Assembly: GCA_024128875.1 (NCBI GenBank)
Contig: JAMYFF010000006.1
Span: forward strand, 1-64,000
Origin: Salinilacustrithrix flava
Lineage (GTDB): Bacteria; Actinomycetota; Acidimicrobiia; Acidimicrobiales; Salinilacustritrichaceae
Direction: 5' to 3'
DNA: 64,000 nt
Positions 8,462 through 17,016 of the stretch are shown piece by piece. Position 1 is the first letter of the stretch. Each line of letters opens with the position of its first letter. The translations under genes were made by a program, and so were the position numbers. The notes under the pieces were generated by a model. It had not been told where the DNA came from, searched no databases, and saw nothing but the letters and a program-made list of their open reading frames with translations.

Positions 8462-8490
8462 TTGCAGGGCGGTCGCAGCGAGATCGCAGG
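8462..8490. promoter_or_regulatory. Three 11-bp-phased direct repeats (candidate SARP box)
   Basis: TTGCAGG (8462), TCGCAGC (8473) and TCGCAGG (8484) are near-identical heptamers at exact 11-bp periodicity, i.e. 7-bp units separated by 4 bp. SARP regulators with OmpR-type DNA-binding domains bind heptamer repeats with this geometry. The repeats lie between the divergent methyltransferase and SARP genes, so they could serve either promoter or autoregulation. Confidence 0.65.
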
Positions 8491-8542
8491 CCGGGCGACA
8501 AACCCATCGACGCCGGAAGGCACGGTCCGTACGCTCGCTCGC

Positions 8543-11398
8543 GTGCGAGCGCGAGTGCAGGTCCTCGGAGCGGTCGCCGTGATCGTCGACGACGAGACCA
8601 GGGCGATCTCGAGCCCCAGCCAGCGTGTCGTCCTGTCCGTCCTCGCCGCTCGAGCCGAACGAGACGTCCCCACCGACCTCCTCGTCGACGCGCTCTGGCC
8701 CGAGGGGCCGCCCCGCACGGCGGTGAGCTCGCTGCGGACCTACGTGTCGAGGCTGCGGGGGCTGCTCGGGGACGCCCTGGTCGGGACGCCCGGCAGCTAC
8801 CGGTTGGCGCTCGAGGGGGTGGCGCTCGATCTGGCGGACTTCGAGCTGCTCCTCGACGATGCCGCGACAGCGGCTCCCGGTGCGGCGCTCGATCTCATCG
8901 ACGAGGCCCTGGCCATGTGGCGAGGACCGCCGTTCGGCGACGTGGGCGACGTCGAGCCGGTCCGGCCCGTCACGGCGCGGCTGGAGGAGCGGTGGGTGAC
9001 GGCGCGCGAGGACCGGGCGGCCGCGCTGCTGGCGTGCGGTCGGGCGGCGGATGCGGTCGCGACGGCGGAGGAGCTGGTCGCCGACCACCCGCTGCGGGAG
9101 CGCACGTGGGCCGTGCTCGTCGAGGCGCTGACCGCCACGGGCCGCTCGACCGAGGCGCTGCGCGCCTACCACCGGGCGGTGGAGGCGCTGGCCGAGGCCG
9201 GCCTCGAGCCGGCGTCCGAGCTCCGTCGGGCCGAGGCGGTGGCGCTCGAGGGTGAGGTCGCGGCACCGGCCCGGCGCCGCGTGGTGCTGCCGGCCTCGTC
9301 GTTCGTGGGGCGCGACCGGGACCGCGAGGAGCTGGCCCGGCTGTCGGCGGCCTGGCCGCTCGTCACGCTCACCGGGCCGGGCGGTGTCGGCAAGACCCGC
9401 CTCGCCCGCACCGTCGCCGCCGACATCGAGCACCGCTTCTCGGCCGGTGTCCGCTCGATCGAGCTCGCCGGCGTGGACGACGGTGGCCAGGTCGCTGCCG
9501 TGGTCGCCGACGGGCTGGGGCTCGTCGTCGGCGCCGAGGGCCCGCTCTCGGCCCTGGATGCGGTGGGGGACCTCGACGTGCTGGTGCTCATCGACAACTG
9601 CGAGCACGTCGTCGGCGCGGTCGCGGACCTGGTCGGCCGGCTCGCTGCCGGTGGGCGGCGGCTGCGCGTCATCGCCACGAGCCGGGAGCCGCTCGCGGTC
9701 GACGGCGAGCAGCTGTGGCCGGTCGACCCGCTCCCCGTGACGGGCCCGTCCGGCGGCGTGCAGCTGTTCGTCGACCGGGTTCGGGCCGCCCGACCCGACT
9801 TCGCGACGGACGAGGAGGCGCTCGGCCTGATCGCCGGGATCGTCAGGCAGCTCGACGGTCTCCCGCTCGCGATCGAGATGGCGGCGGCCGCCGCCGGCAC
9901 GATGCCGCTGGCGATGCTCCACGACCGACTGGAGGGCGAGCTCGAGCTGCCCCCGCTCAAGCGGCGCGACCTGGACGAGCGGCAGCGGACGTTGAAGGCG
10001 CTGCTCGACTGGTCGCTGCGACTGCTCGACGACGAGGGCCGTGCGATGTTCGGCTCCCTGTCGGTGTTCGCCGGCCCGGTCACCGCGGGCGACATCGCCC
10101 ACGTGTCGGGCGTCGCGTCGCCCTTCGAGGTCCTCTGCCGCCTGGTCGACCTCTCCCTCCTCCAGGTGGACGTGACGGGGGAGGAGCCGCACTTCCGCAT
10201 GCTGCGCACCGTCCGCCAGCGCGCCTGCGACGCCGCCGGCGCCGACCTCGAGGTGCTCCGGACCCGACACGCTGCCTGGCTCCTCGATGCCGTGACCGAC
10301 GCCGATCGCCGGCTCCGCGGTCCGGACGAGCGCCGGGCCCACGATCGCCTCGAGCGCCTCCTCGACGATGCCCGCACCGCCGTGGCCTGGGCGCGCGAGC
10401 ACGACCAGGTCTGCGCCGTGGGGCTCGTGGGTCGGCTCTTCCTGTACGCCCAGTCCCGCCTGCGGGACGAGGTGCTCGGCTGGGCGGCCGAGGTCGTGGA
10501 GCACGCGCCGGGGTCGCTGTCGGGCACCGACGGTGAGCTCGCGCTCGCCGCCGCCGCCCAGCGGGCGATCAACGGCGGCGACCTGGAGCGGGCCCGCCGG
10601 CTCATCGACCGGGCCGTCGACCTGAACGACTCGACCGCCGACCCGCTCGTGTACGAGCTGCTCTCCGACGTCCTCCTCTTCGGCGGCGACACCGCACCGG
10701 CACGTGAGGCGGCGCGCATCGGGCTGGCTACGGCGTCGGCCGCCGGCGACGCGCACGGCGTCGTCGCGTGCCTCACCGGCGTGGTGCTGGCCGATGCCTA
10801 TGCCGGTGAGCACCAGGCGGCGGCTCGCGCCATGGCGGAGTTCGCCGAGCCACCGGAGCTGGCGCCCTCCGATCGGGCCTGGCTCCACTACGTCGAAGGC
10901 GAGCGGTTGCTCGACCTCGACCCCGAGCCGGCCCTCGCCGCGCTCCACCGGGCCATCGCCGCCGCCGACGACGTCGGCAACGCCTACATCGCCGCCGTGG
11001 CCCGGGTCTCGTACGCATCCGTGCTCTCGCGCACCGGCGACCCGTCAGCGGCCCGGGCGCCCTTCGCCGAGCTCATCGCCCACTGGCGCTCCCACGGTGA
11101 CCGGACCCACCTGCTGACCACGCTGCGGAACCTCGTCACCGTGCTCGACCGGCTCCACATGGCCGAGCGCGCCGCCGAGCTGCTCGGCGCGGTCCTCGAC
11201 GACGCCGTGGCGCCCAGCTTCGGTGCCGAGCGGGCGATGCTCGAGAACCTGCTCGACCGCCAGGAGCGCACGCTCGGGCCCGCCGAGCTGGCCCGCCGCA
11301 TGGACGCCGGGCGGGCGCGCTCGATCGACGAGGCCGCCCGGCTGGCGCAGGCGTGGCTGGACGAACCCACGCCGGCACGGGACGGCGGGCGTTGGTAG
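8543..11398 (+). CDS. AfsR/SARP-family regulator with NB-ARC-type ATPase and TPR region
   Basis: A 951-aa cytoplasmic transcription regulator. Residues 1-90 form an OmpR/PhoB-type winged helix (SSPSQRVVLSVLAARAERDV; TYVSRLRGLLGD), and about 95-235 the bacterial transcriptional activation domain (RWVTAREDRAAALLACGR; RAYHRAVEALAEAGLEP). A STAND/NB-ARC-like ATPase follows, with P-loop LTGPGGVGKTRLA (about 275-287), Walker B VLVLIDNCEH and GLPLAIEMAA. The C-terminal third is helical repeat. Start GTG 8543 lies in a 16-bp palindrome (8536-8551), with TACGCT ending 7 nt upstream; GTG 8555 is the alternative. Such proteins usually activate specialised metabolism, and the divergent methyltransferase is the obvious local target. 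The TAG stop doubles as part of the -10 of the next gene. Confidence 0.9.
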   Translation: MRARVQVLGAVAVIVDDETRAISSPSQRVVLSVLAARAERDVPTDLLVDALWPEGPPRTAVSSLRTYVSRLRGLLGDALVGTPGSYRLALEGVALDLADFELLLDDAATAAPGAALDLIDEALAMWRGPPFGDVGDVEPVRPVTARLEERWVTAREDRAAALLACGRAADAVATAEELVADHPLRERTWAVLVEALTATGRSTEALRAYHRAVEALAEAGLEPASELRRAEAVALEGEVAAPARRRVVLPASSFVGRDRDREELARLSAAWPLVTLTGPGGVGKTRLARTVAADIEHRFSAGVRSIELAGVDDGGQVAAVVADGLGLVVGAEGPLSALDAVGDLDVLVLIDNCEHVVGAVADLVGRLAAGGRRLRVIATSREPLAVDGEQLWPVDPLPVTGPSGGVQLFVDRVRAARPDFATDEEALGLIAGIVRQLDGLPLAIEMAAAAAGTMPLAMLHDRLEGELELPPLKRRDLDERQRTLKALLDWSLRLLDDEGRAMFGSLSVFAGPVTAGDIAHVSGVASPFEVLCRLVDLSLLQVDVTGEEPHFRMLRTVRQRACDAAGADLEVLRTRHAAWLLDAVTDADRRLRGPDERRAHDRLERLLDDARTAVAWAREHDQVCAVGLVGRLFLYAQSRLRDEVLGWAAEVVEHAPGSLSGTDGELALAAAAQRAINGGDLERARRLIDRAVDLNDSTADPLVYELLSDVLLFGGDTAPAREAARIGLATASAAGDAHGVVACLTGVVLADAYAGEHQAAARAMAEFAEPPELAPSDRAWLHYVEGERLLDLDPEPALAALHRAIAAADDVGNAYIAAVARVSYASVLSRTGDPSAARAPFAELIAHWRSHGDRTHLLTTLRNLVTVLDRLHMAERAAELLGAVLDDAVAPSFGAERAMLENLLDRQERTLGPAELARRMDAGRARSIDEAARLAQAWLDEPTPARDGGRW

Positions 11399-11408
11399 CG
11401 TTTCTCCC

Positions 11409-11765
11409 ATGCCGAGCGAAGAGGGGGCCGACCGGGACGGCTGGGGCGACGTCGTCCCGTTCCCGGGCAAGCACCGCGACGACGAGGTGCGTCGCGACGT
11501 CGGGCTGCGAGAGCTGATCGGCGAGATCCTGCGCGAGGAGCGGCATCACCAGGAGCGCACGCTCGCCGATGTCGCCGAGGCCGCCGCGGTCTCGCTGCAG
11601 TACCTCTCCGAGGTCGAGCGCGGCCGCAAGGACGTGTCCTCCGAGCTGCTCGGTGCGATGCACGAGGCCCTCGGCCTCGACCTGGCCGACGTCCTCGAGC
11701 GGGCGACCCGACGGCTACACGTCCGGTCGCAGGGCGGTGGCGGGCTCCGCATGCTCGCCGCCTGA
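11409..11765 (+). CDS. clgR: XRE-family regulator, ClgR-like
   Basis: A 118-aa protein with a single helix-turn-helix domain (about residues 36-95). The segment [18 protein letters not shown] followed by GLDLADVLE matches the recognition helix and tail of actinobacterial ClgR, the activator of clpP1P2 and other Clp genes. Two clpP genes lie immediately downstream on the opposite strand, and the two 3' ends overlap by 51 nt, which supports the assignment. TAGCGT (11396-11401) ends 7 nt before the ATG with no Shine-Dalgarno, suggesting a leaderless transcript whose -10 overlaps the SARP stop codon. That ClgR regulates this clpP pair is inferred from family and position. Confidence 0.82.
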   Translation: MPSEEGADRDGWGDVVPFPGKHRDDEVRRDVGLRELIGEILREERHHQERTLADVAEAAAVSLQYLSEVERGRKDVSSELLGAMHEALGLDLADVLERATRRLHVRSQGGGGLRMLAA

Positions 11766-12350
11766 TCCGGGCTCGAGGAGCTCGTCCGCGATGCCGTAGG
11801 CGATGGCATCGCGTCCGGTGAGCACCAGCGCCCGGTCGGTGTCGGCGCGGATCTGCTCCACCGGCCGACCGGTGTGCCTGGCCAGCAGCTCCTCGCCCTG
11901 GGCGCGGATCCGGGCGATCTCGGCGGCTTCGAGGGCGAGGTCGCTGAGGGAACCACGGCTCCCCTCGGTGTGGGGCTGGTGCAGCACGACCCGTGCGTGG
12001 GGGAGGAGCGACCGCTTCCCGGGGGCGCCGGCTGCGAGCAGGATCGCGGAGGTCGCCGTCACCTGACCCACGCACAACGTCGCCACGTCCGGGGCGACGA
12101 ACTGCATGGTGTCGTAGATCGCCATCACCGCGCTGAACGACCCGCCGGGCGAGTTGAGGTAGAGCTGCATCTCCGCCGTCGAATCGGCCGCCAGGTGCAG
12201 CATCTGGGCGATGACGACGTTGGCGACCCCGTCGTCGATCGGCGTGCCGACGAAGACGATCCGCTCCGAGAGGAGCCGGCTGAACACGTCCGACACGCGC
12301 TCGCCCTTCGGCGTCGACTCGATGACGCTGGGGATCGTGTAGCTGCTCAC
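11715..12350 (-). CDS. clpP: ATP-dependent Clp protease proteolytic subunit (ClpP paralog, distal gene)
   Basis: A 211-aa ClpP serine protease subunit of the cytoplasmic barrel that degrades substrates fed by a Clp ATPase. The Ser-His-Asp triad is visible: Ser101 in TATSAILL (instead of the usual AASMG), His124 in VLHQPH, and Asp172 in ADTDRALVL. The oxyanion-region LNSPGGS is at 66-71. The GTG at 12350 overlaps the upstream clpP stop as GTGA, so the two are translationally coupled and probably form a mixed ClpP1P2 tetradecamer, as in other actinobacteria. No Clp ATPase gene lies nearby. The 3' end is antisense to the last 51 nt of the ClgR-like gene. Confidence 0.93.
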   Translation of the reverse strand: MSSYTIPSVIESTPKGERVSDVFSRLLSERIVFVGTPIDDGVANVVIAQMLHLAADSTAEMQLYLNSPGGSFSAVMAIYDTMQFVAPDVATLCVGQVTATSAILLAAGAPGKRSLLPHARVVLHQPHTEGSRGSLSDLALEAAEIARIRAQGEELLARHTGRPVEQIRADTDRALVLTGRDAIAYGIADELLEPGSGGEHAEPATALRPDV

Positions 12351-12955
12351 GACTGCCTCCCGAGGCCGATGCGCCGGGTCGACGGGGCGGGGATGAGCTC
12401 CTCGAGCGAGGTCACGACGTGGTCCACGAAGCCGTACTCCTTCGCCTGCTCCGCATCGAACCACCTGTCGCGCCCCACGTCCCGGACCACCTCGTCCATG
12501 GTGCGACCGGTGTGGCGCGAGATGATGCCGCGCATCCGGTCGAGGGTCGCCTGGAGGTTGTCGGCCTGGATCTCGACGTCGGCGGCCGACCCGCCCAGCC
12601 CGGCAGATCCCTCGTGCATCACGACCTGCGCGCTCGGCAGGGCGTAGCGCTTCCCGGGGGCGCCGGCGCACAGCAGGATCTGGCCCATGCTGGCGGCGAA
12701 CCCGACGGCGACGGTCGCGACGTCGTTCGGGATGAGCTGCATCGTGTCGTAGACGGCGAGGCCGGCCATGACCGACCCGCCCGGCGAGTTGATGTGCAGG
12801 CAGATGTCGCTGTGGGGGTCGTCCGTGGACAGCATCAGCAGCTGGGCGACGACGCGGTTCGCGCTCTCGTCGTCGACGGATTCACCCAGCACGACGATGC
12901 GCCGGTCCAGCAGCCGGTCGAAGACCGTGCCCGGAGAGGTGGAGATCGTTGTCAT
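12347..12955 (-). CDS. clpP: ATP-dependent Clp protease proteolytic subunit (ClpP paralog, proximal gene)
   Basis: A 202-aa ClpP subunit with canonical motifs: [11 protein letters not shown] (55-65), [11 protein letters not shown] with nucleophile Ser89, VMHEG with His114, and [16 protein letters not shown] with Asp163. Its [11 protein letters not shown] segment differs from the LHQPH form of the downstream paralog, as is typical of the two subunits in actinobacterial ClpP1P2 pairs. ATG at 12955 is preceded at 6 nt by CACACT, a -10-like hexamer, with no Shine-Dalgarno. A perfect 7+7 palindrome 39 bp upstream (12994-13012) is a candidate regulator site. Confidence 0.95.
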   Translation of the reverse strand: MTTISTSPGTVFDRLLDRRIVVLGESVDDESANRVVAQLLMLSTDDPHSDICLHINSPGGSVMAGLAVYDTMQLIPNDVATVAVGFAASMGQILLCAGAPGKRYALPSAQVVMHEGSAGLGGSAADVEIQADNLQATLDRMRGIISRHTGRTMDEVVRDVGRDRWFDAEQAKEYGFVDHVVTSLEELIPAPSTRRIGLGRQS

Positions 12956-12993
12956 GGGCCGAGTGTGTCGCCCGGCCGAGCCCGTCGGACCCG

Positions 12994-13012
12994 GTTCTGC
13001 TGCAGGCAGAAC
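12994..13012. promoter_or_regulatory. 19-bp palindrome upstream of the clpP pair
   Basis: GTTCTGC (12994-13000) and GCAGAAC (13006-13012) are perfect arms around TGCAG. The site lies 39 bp upstream of the proximal clpP start and 54 bp before the divergent MFS gene. The outer GTTC...GAAC resembles the ends of published ClgR operators (GTTCGC-type half-sites), but the inner bases differ, so assignment to the ClgR-like protein encoded 1.2 kb away is an inference. Confidence 0.5.
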
Positions 13013-13065
13013 GGGCGCGCCACCGCGGGCTGAGCAGTTGTCTCCGTCCGGCGGCGACGTGCACC

Positions 13066-14460
13066 ATGGCCATCGTGGCCGGTCCTCCCCGCACCGTCGA
13101 CGTCGCCTCGACGACGCCTGCACCGACGCCCGACGGCACCGAGGGCCGCGCGCGCCTCGGCGTCGTCGTGCTGGGTGCCTGGCCGCTGCTGCTCTCGATC
13201 CTGCTTCTGATGGTCGGCAGCGGCCTCCAGGGTGCGCTGCTCGGCGTGCGCGCCGAGCGGGCCGCCTTCAATTCCACCGTCACCGGTCTGGTGCTCGGCC
13301 TCTACTACCTGGGTTACGTGGCGGGCTCGACGTGGGTGCCGGGGCTCGTCCGCGCCGTCGGCCACATCCGGGTGTTCTCCTCGCTCGCGTCGCTCGCCTC
13401 GGCGGCCGTCGTCATCCACGGCGTGTGGGTCTCTCCGCTCCCGTGGATGTTCCTGCGCTTCATCACGGGCGTGTGCGTGGCCGGCCTGTTCATCGTGAGC
13501 GAGTCGTGGCTGAACGACGTGTCGACGTCGCGCACCCGGGGCTCGCTGCTCGCCGTCTACAACTCCGTGGTCACGGCCGGCCTCGCCATCGGCAGCCTCC
13601 TGCTCAACGTCGCCGACATCGGTGGCTTCGTCCTGTTCGTCATCGGTTCGGTGATGCTCTCGGTCGCCGCGGTGCCCGTCGCGCTGGCGCCGCACGAGGC
13701 CCCACCGCCGCGGGAGTACGCGCCCCGGTCGATCCGAGACGTGATCCGGTCCGCGCCGCTCGGCATCACCGGCGCCACCCTCTCGGGCTTCGCCACCGGC
13801 GCTGCGCTCGGCTTCGGCGCCGTGTACGCCAGCCGTGCCGGGTTCGGCGTCTCCGGCGCGTCCACGTTCATCGCCGTCCTGCTCGTCGGCGCCGTCGCCG
13901 GCCAGTTCCCGCTCGGGCGGTGGTCGGACAGCACCGACCGCCGCTACGTCATGGCGGTCGCCGCGCTGCTCGTCACCGTGGGTTCCGGCATCGGTGTCGG
14001 GGCGACGGTGCGGGAGAGCTTCGTCGGGGCCCTGGCCGCGGCGTTCTTCATCGGTGCCGGCTCGTTCTCGCTGTACGGCCTCTCCTTCGCCCACGTCGCC
14101 GACTACGTCGACCCGGCGGTGATGCCGGCCACGGGCGCCCGCCTCCTCACCTTCAACGGCCTCGGCGCCGCCGCCGGCCCCTTCGTCGCCTCGGCTGCGA
14201 TCGGGATGGTCGGGCCCGAGGGGATCTTCCACGTGCTCGGCGCGCTGACCCTGCCCTTCGTCGTCTACGTGCTGTACCGCCTGACCCGCCGGGCCGCGGT
14301 GAGCGACGAGCGCCGCGCCCACTACACCCCGCTCGCCACCTCGGCCACGGTCGGTTCCCTCGACGAGCTCACGTCGGAGATCAGCGGCGTCGAGCTGCTG
14401 GACGAGCGGACGCCGGACCGCCGGCGCCGCGTCCCCCTGCCCCGCTCGGTCCGGAGGTGA
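13066..14460 (+). CDS. MFS transporter (YfcJ/UMF2-like)
   Basis: A 464-aa MFS protein with about 12 TM helices. Features typical of the UMF2/YfcJ-like group are GLYYLGYVAGSTWVPGLVRAVGHIR at TM2-3, RFITGVCVAGLFIVSESWLND at TM4-5 and QFPLGRWSDSTDRR at the TM8-9 motif-A repeat. It ends with a basic cytoplasmic tail of about 40 residues. The substrate is unknown. ATG at 13066 is the first start before the Thr/Pro-rich N-terminal region; no clear Shine-Dalgarno or -10 hexamer is seen, so the start is moderately certain. Its TGA overlaps the azlC GTG (GTGA), so it is probably co-transcribed with the branched-chain amino-acid exporter. Confidence 0.84.
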   Translation: MAIVAGPPRTVDVASTTPAPTPDGTEGRARLGVVVLGAWPLLLSILLLMVGSGLQGALLGVRAERAAFNSTVTGLVLGLYYLGYVAGSTWVPGLVRAVGHIRVFSSLASLASAAVVIHGVWVSPLPWMFLRFITGVCVAGLFIVSESWLNDVSTSRTRGSLLAVYNSVVTAGLAIGSLLLNVADIGGFVLFVIGSVMLSVAAVPVALAPHEAPPPREYAPRSIRDVIRSAPLGITGATLSGFATGAALGFGAVYASRAGFGVSGASTFIAVLLVGAVAGQFPLGRWSDSTDRRYVMAVAALLVTVGSGIGVGATVRESFVGALAAAFFIGAGSFSLYGLSFAHVADYVDPAVMPATGARLLTFNGLGAAAGPFVASAAIGMVGPEGIFHVLGALTLPFVVYVLYRLTRRAAVSDERRAHYTPLATSATVGSLDELTSEISGVELLDERTPDRRRRVPLPRSVRR

Positions 14461-15170
14461 CAGCCCGCCGCCAGGCCATGCGCGACGGCATCACAGACGT
14501 CGCGCCCATGCTCGTCGGCATCATCCCCTTCGGGCTCGTGGCCGGGGCCGCGCCGATCGCCGCCGGGCTCGACCTCGGCCACGCGGTCGCCATGTCGCTC
14601 CTGCTCTTCGCCGGCGCCAGCCAGCTGGCCATGGCCGACGTGCTCGGGAGCGGCGGCGGGGTCGCGGTCGCGGTGGTGACGGCGCTCACCATCAACCTCC
14701 GCATGCTGCTGTACTCGGCGTCGCTCGCCCCGACGCTGTCCTCCGAGCGCCTCGGGGCCCGACTGCGGGTCAGCTACCTGCTCGTGGACCAGGCCTACGC
14801 GCTCTCGGTCATCCGGTGGGACGGCAACGACGACCGCCGCCAGCGCCTGCCCTACTTCTTCGCCATCGGCATCCTGCTCTGGTCGTCGTGGCAGATCACC
14901 ACGGTGATCGGAGCGCTGGTGGGCAGCAGCGTGCCCGACGACGTGCCGCTCGACTTCGCCGTCCCGCTCGTGTTCCTGGTGCTGCTCGTGCCCGTGCTCC
15001 AGCGGTGGCCGAGCCTGGTCGCGGCGGCGGTCGGCGGCACGACCGCGGTGCTGGCCGCCGAGCTGGGGGCAGCTCGCCTCTCCATCCTCATCGGGGGTGT
15101 CGCCGGGATCGTCGCCGGCGCGCTCGCCGAGGGCCACCAGGAGCGCCGTCGCGAGGTGACCCCGCGATGA
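14457..15170 (+). CDS. azlC: Branched-chain amino acid exporter large subunit AzlC
   Basis: A 237-aa AzlC/YgaZ-type permease that exports branched-chain amino acids (and azaleucine) together with the small AzlD subunit. The N-terminal MRDGITDVAPMLVGIIPFGLVAG and the LLLFAGASQLAMADVL segment are family signatures, followed by ALTINLRMLLYSASL. About 6-7 TM helices. I start at GTG 14457, which overlaps the previous stop as GTGA; ATG 14478, 18 nt downstream of GGAGGTGA, is the alternative. It ends in an ATGA overlap with azlD. Confidence 0.9.
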   Translation: MTARRQAMRDGITDVAPMLVGIIPFGLVAGAAPIAAGLDLGHAVAMSLLLFAGASQLAMADVLGSGGGVAVAVVTALTINLRMLLYSASLAPTLSSERLGARLRVSYLLVDQAYALSVIRWDGNDDRRQRLPYFFAIGILLWSSWQITTVIGALVGSSVPDDVPLDFAVPLVFLVLLVPVLQRWPSLVAAAVGGTTAVLAAELGAARLSILIGGVAGIVAGALAEGHQERRREVTPR

Positions 15171-15481
15171 GCGGCACCTGGGTCGCCATCCTGCTGGCCG
15201 GCGCGGGCACGTACGCCATGCGGGCGTCCTTCCTCGCCTTCGCCAACCGGTTCGTGGACCTTCCGCCCCTGGCCCAGCGGGTCCTGCGCCAGATCCCGCC
15301 GGCGGTGCTCGCCGCCCTGGTGGTGCCGGCCCTCGTCCGCCCCAGCGGGCAGCTCGACCTGTGGCAGCCCCGGCTCCTCGCCGGCGTGCTCGCCGCGCTC
15401 GTGTCGTGGCGGACCCGCAACGTCGGTCTCACCCTGGTCGTGGGGATGGTCGTGCTCGTGGTGGTCGAGCAGCTCACCTGA
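15167..15481 (+). CDS. azlD: Branched-chain amino acid exporter small subunit AzlD
   Basis: A 104-aa AzlD/YgaH-type protein with four hydrophobic segments. GTYAMRASFLAF near the N-terminus and VLRQIPPAVLAALVVPALV match the family. It starts at the ATG of the ATGA overlap with azlC, giving a fixed translational coupling of the two exporter subunits. A second, separate azlCD pair occurs at the right end of the window. Confidence 0.9.
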   Translation: MSGTWVAILLAGAGTYAMRASFLAFANRFVDLPPLAQRVLRQIPPAVLAALVVPALVRPSGQLDLWQPRLLAGVLAALVSWRTRNVGLTLVVGMVVLVVVEQLT

Positions 15482-15501
15482 CCGCCTCCTGCAACGGGCG
15501 T

Positions 15502-15514
15502 TGCCAACTTGGCA
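15502..15514. promoter_or_regulatory. 13-bp palindrome just before the P450 gene
   Basis: TGCCAA-C-TTGGCA is a perfect palindrome ending 10 nt before the P450 GTG start and overlapping the expected -10 (CAGGAT at 15513-15518) by two bases. A repressor bound here would block the promoter. The cognate regulator is not evident in the window. Confidence 0.45.
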
Positions 15515-15524
15515 GGATGGGCCG

Positions 15525-16712
15525 GTGAGCACGATCCAGCCCCCCGTCACCATCGACCTGCGCGACCCCGAGTTCTGGCGGACCCGGCAGCACGAGGCGT
15601 GGACGTGGGCCCGGGCCAACGACCCCGTGCACTGGGACGAGGCCAACCAGCTGTGGGCGATCACCCGCCACGCCGACGTCCAGCACGTGGAGCGCCACTC
15701 CGAGGTGTTCTCCTCGCTGCGCACCTACCGCCTCAACGAGACGCCGACCGAGTCGAACATGATCGCCAACGACGACCCGCGCCACCTCCAGCAGCGTCGC
15801 CTCGTCAACCGGGGCTTCACGCCCAAGGCCGTGCGCGAGCAGTCGGCCCAGTTCGAGGCGATGATCGCCGCCATGGTCGATCCGCTCACCCCCCAGGGCC
15901 GCTGCGAGGTCGTCGACGCCATCGCCGGGCAGCTGCCGGCCCGCTTCACCTGCAACCTGCTCGGGCTGCCCGAGGACGAGTGGCGCACGGTGAAGAGCTG
16001 GTCCGAGCGCCTCATGCGCATCGACTCGGTGATGTTCGACCAGGAGGCCATGGCCGGGCTGATGGCAGCCACCATGGAGATCTGGGGGATGGTCGAGGCC
16101 GAGGTGACCGACCTGCGGGGTTGCCCGGCCCACGGGCTCATCTCGACCTGGGCCAACGCCGAGATCGAGGGCGAGCCGCTCTCCCAGGACACGATCTTCA
16201 ACGAGGTCGGCCTGTTCATCGCCGGCGGCGCCGAGACCACCCGCACCGCCATCGCCCACGGGTTGCGCACCTTCTGCGACCACAACGACCAGTGGGAGCT
16301 GCTCCACGACCGCCCCGAGCTCATCCCCTCGGCGGTGGACGAGGTCATCCGCTGGGTCACGCCCCTCAACAACATGTTCCGCAAGGCGACCGAGGACGTC
16401 GAGCTGCGGGGCCGCACGATCAAGGCCGGCGACCGGCTCGCCCTCGTCTACCCGTCGGCGAACCGCGACGAAGACGTGTTCGAGGACCCGTTCACCTTCG
16501 ACGTCACCCGCTCGCCCAACCCGCACGTGGCCTTCGGCTACGGCACCCACTTCTGCCTCGGCGCCAACTTCGCCCGCCGCGAGCTCGAGATCCTGCTGGG
16601 CACGCTCACCCGCGAGTGGACGAACCTGCGGGTCGAGGACGAGATCGACGTCGAGCCCAACATCTTCGCCCCGGCCGTGCGATCGTTCGGACTGGCCTTC
16701 GACGCCCGGTAG
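15525..16712 (+). CDS. Cytochrome P450 (CYP142/CYP125-like)
   Basis: A 395-aa soluble bacterial class I P450. The I-helix AGGAETT is at 233-239, the K-helix ExxR is E273-R276 (EVIR), the aromatic/meander region follows, and the heme loop FGYGTHFCLGANFARRE has the thiolate Cys344. NDDPRHLQQRRLVNRGFTPKAV in the B-C region and the overall layout resemble mycobacterial steroid C26-oxidising P450s (CYP142 type), so a sterol, terpenoid or fatty acyl substrate is plausible. No ferredoxin or reductase gene is adjacent. GTG 15525 is supported by CAGGAT ending 6 nt upstream. A small palindrome overlaps the promoter. Confidence 0.93.
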   Translation: MSTIQPPVTIDLRDPEFWRTRQHEAWTWARANDPVHWDEANQLWAITRHADVQHVERHSEVFSSLRTYRLNETPTESNMIANDDPRHLQQRRLVNRGFTPKAVREQSAQFEAMIAAMVDPLTPQGRCEVVDAIAGQLPARFTCNLLGLPEDEWRTVKSWSERLMRIDSVMFDQEAMAGLMAATMEIWGMVEAEVTDLRGCPAHGLISTWANAEIEGEPLSQDTIFNEVGLFIAGGAETTRTAIAHGLRTFCDHNDQWELLHDRPELIPSAVDEVIRWVTPLNNMFRKATEDVELRGRTIKAGDRLALVYPSANRDEDVFEDPFTFDVTRSPNPHVAFGYGTHFCLGANFARRELEILLGTLTREWTNLRVEDEIDVEPNIFAPAVRSFGLAFDAR

Positions 16713-16723
16713 CGTCGATGGGG

Positions 16724-16996
16724 ATGCGCCCCGTCCACGCTTCCGAGCCGAGCACGTCTCCGACGCCCACGATCACGCCGGACACCACCGTCCAGCCGAC
16801 GACGGGAGACGGTGACCACGACAAGTACGCGCACATCTGCCGCAAGGAGGACGTGACGCGGGCCTACATCACCGGCGAGGCCATCGAGGCGCTCTGCGGC
16901 AAGAAGTGGGTGCCCACCCGGGACCCCGACCGCTACCCGGTCTGCCCGGCGTGCAAGGAAGCCATCGGCAAGATCCGCAACGCCGGCGAGAACTAG
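16724..16996 (+). CDS. DUF3039 family protein
   Basis: A 90-aa protein of the actinobacterial DUF3039 family, whose function is unknown. After a Ser/Thr/Pro-rich N-terminus, the conserved core reads HICRKEDVTRAYITGEAI, EALCGKKWVPTRDP and YPVCPACKEA. Conserved His and Cys residues, including CPAC, suggest a small zinc ribbon. ATG 16724 is preferred over 16718 because TAGCGT (16710-16715) ends 8 nt before it. It sits 11 nt after the P450 stop, and the TAG stop of the P450 is part of that -10. Confidence 0.86.
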   Translation: MRPVHASEPSTSPTPTITPDTTVQPTTGDGDHDKYAHICRKEDVTRAYITGEAIEALCGKKWVPTRDPDRYPVCPACKEAIGKIRNAGEN

Positions 16997-17016
16997 CCGG
17001 GGCGGCTCGTCGGACT

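Noticed and set aside
7340-10948. Very long open frames antisense to the SARP gene and extending from the methyltransferase
   Set aside because: They are mirror frames of GC-rich codons with Arg/Val/Gly-rich, low-complexity products. Only the 7307-8413 part (minus) and the 8543-11398 part (plus) show recognisable domains.
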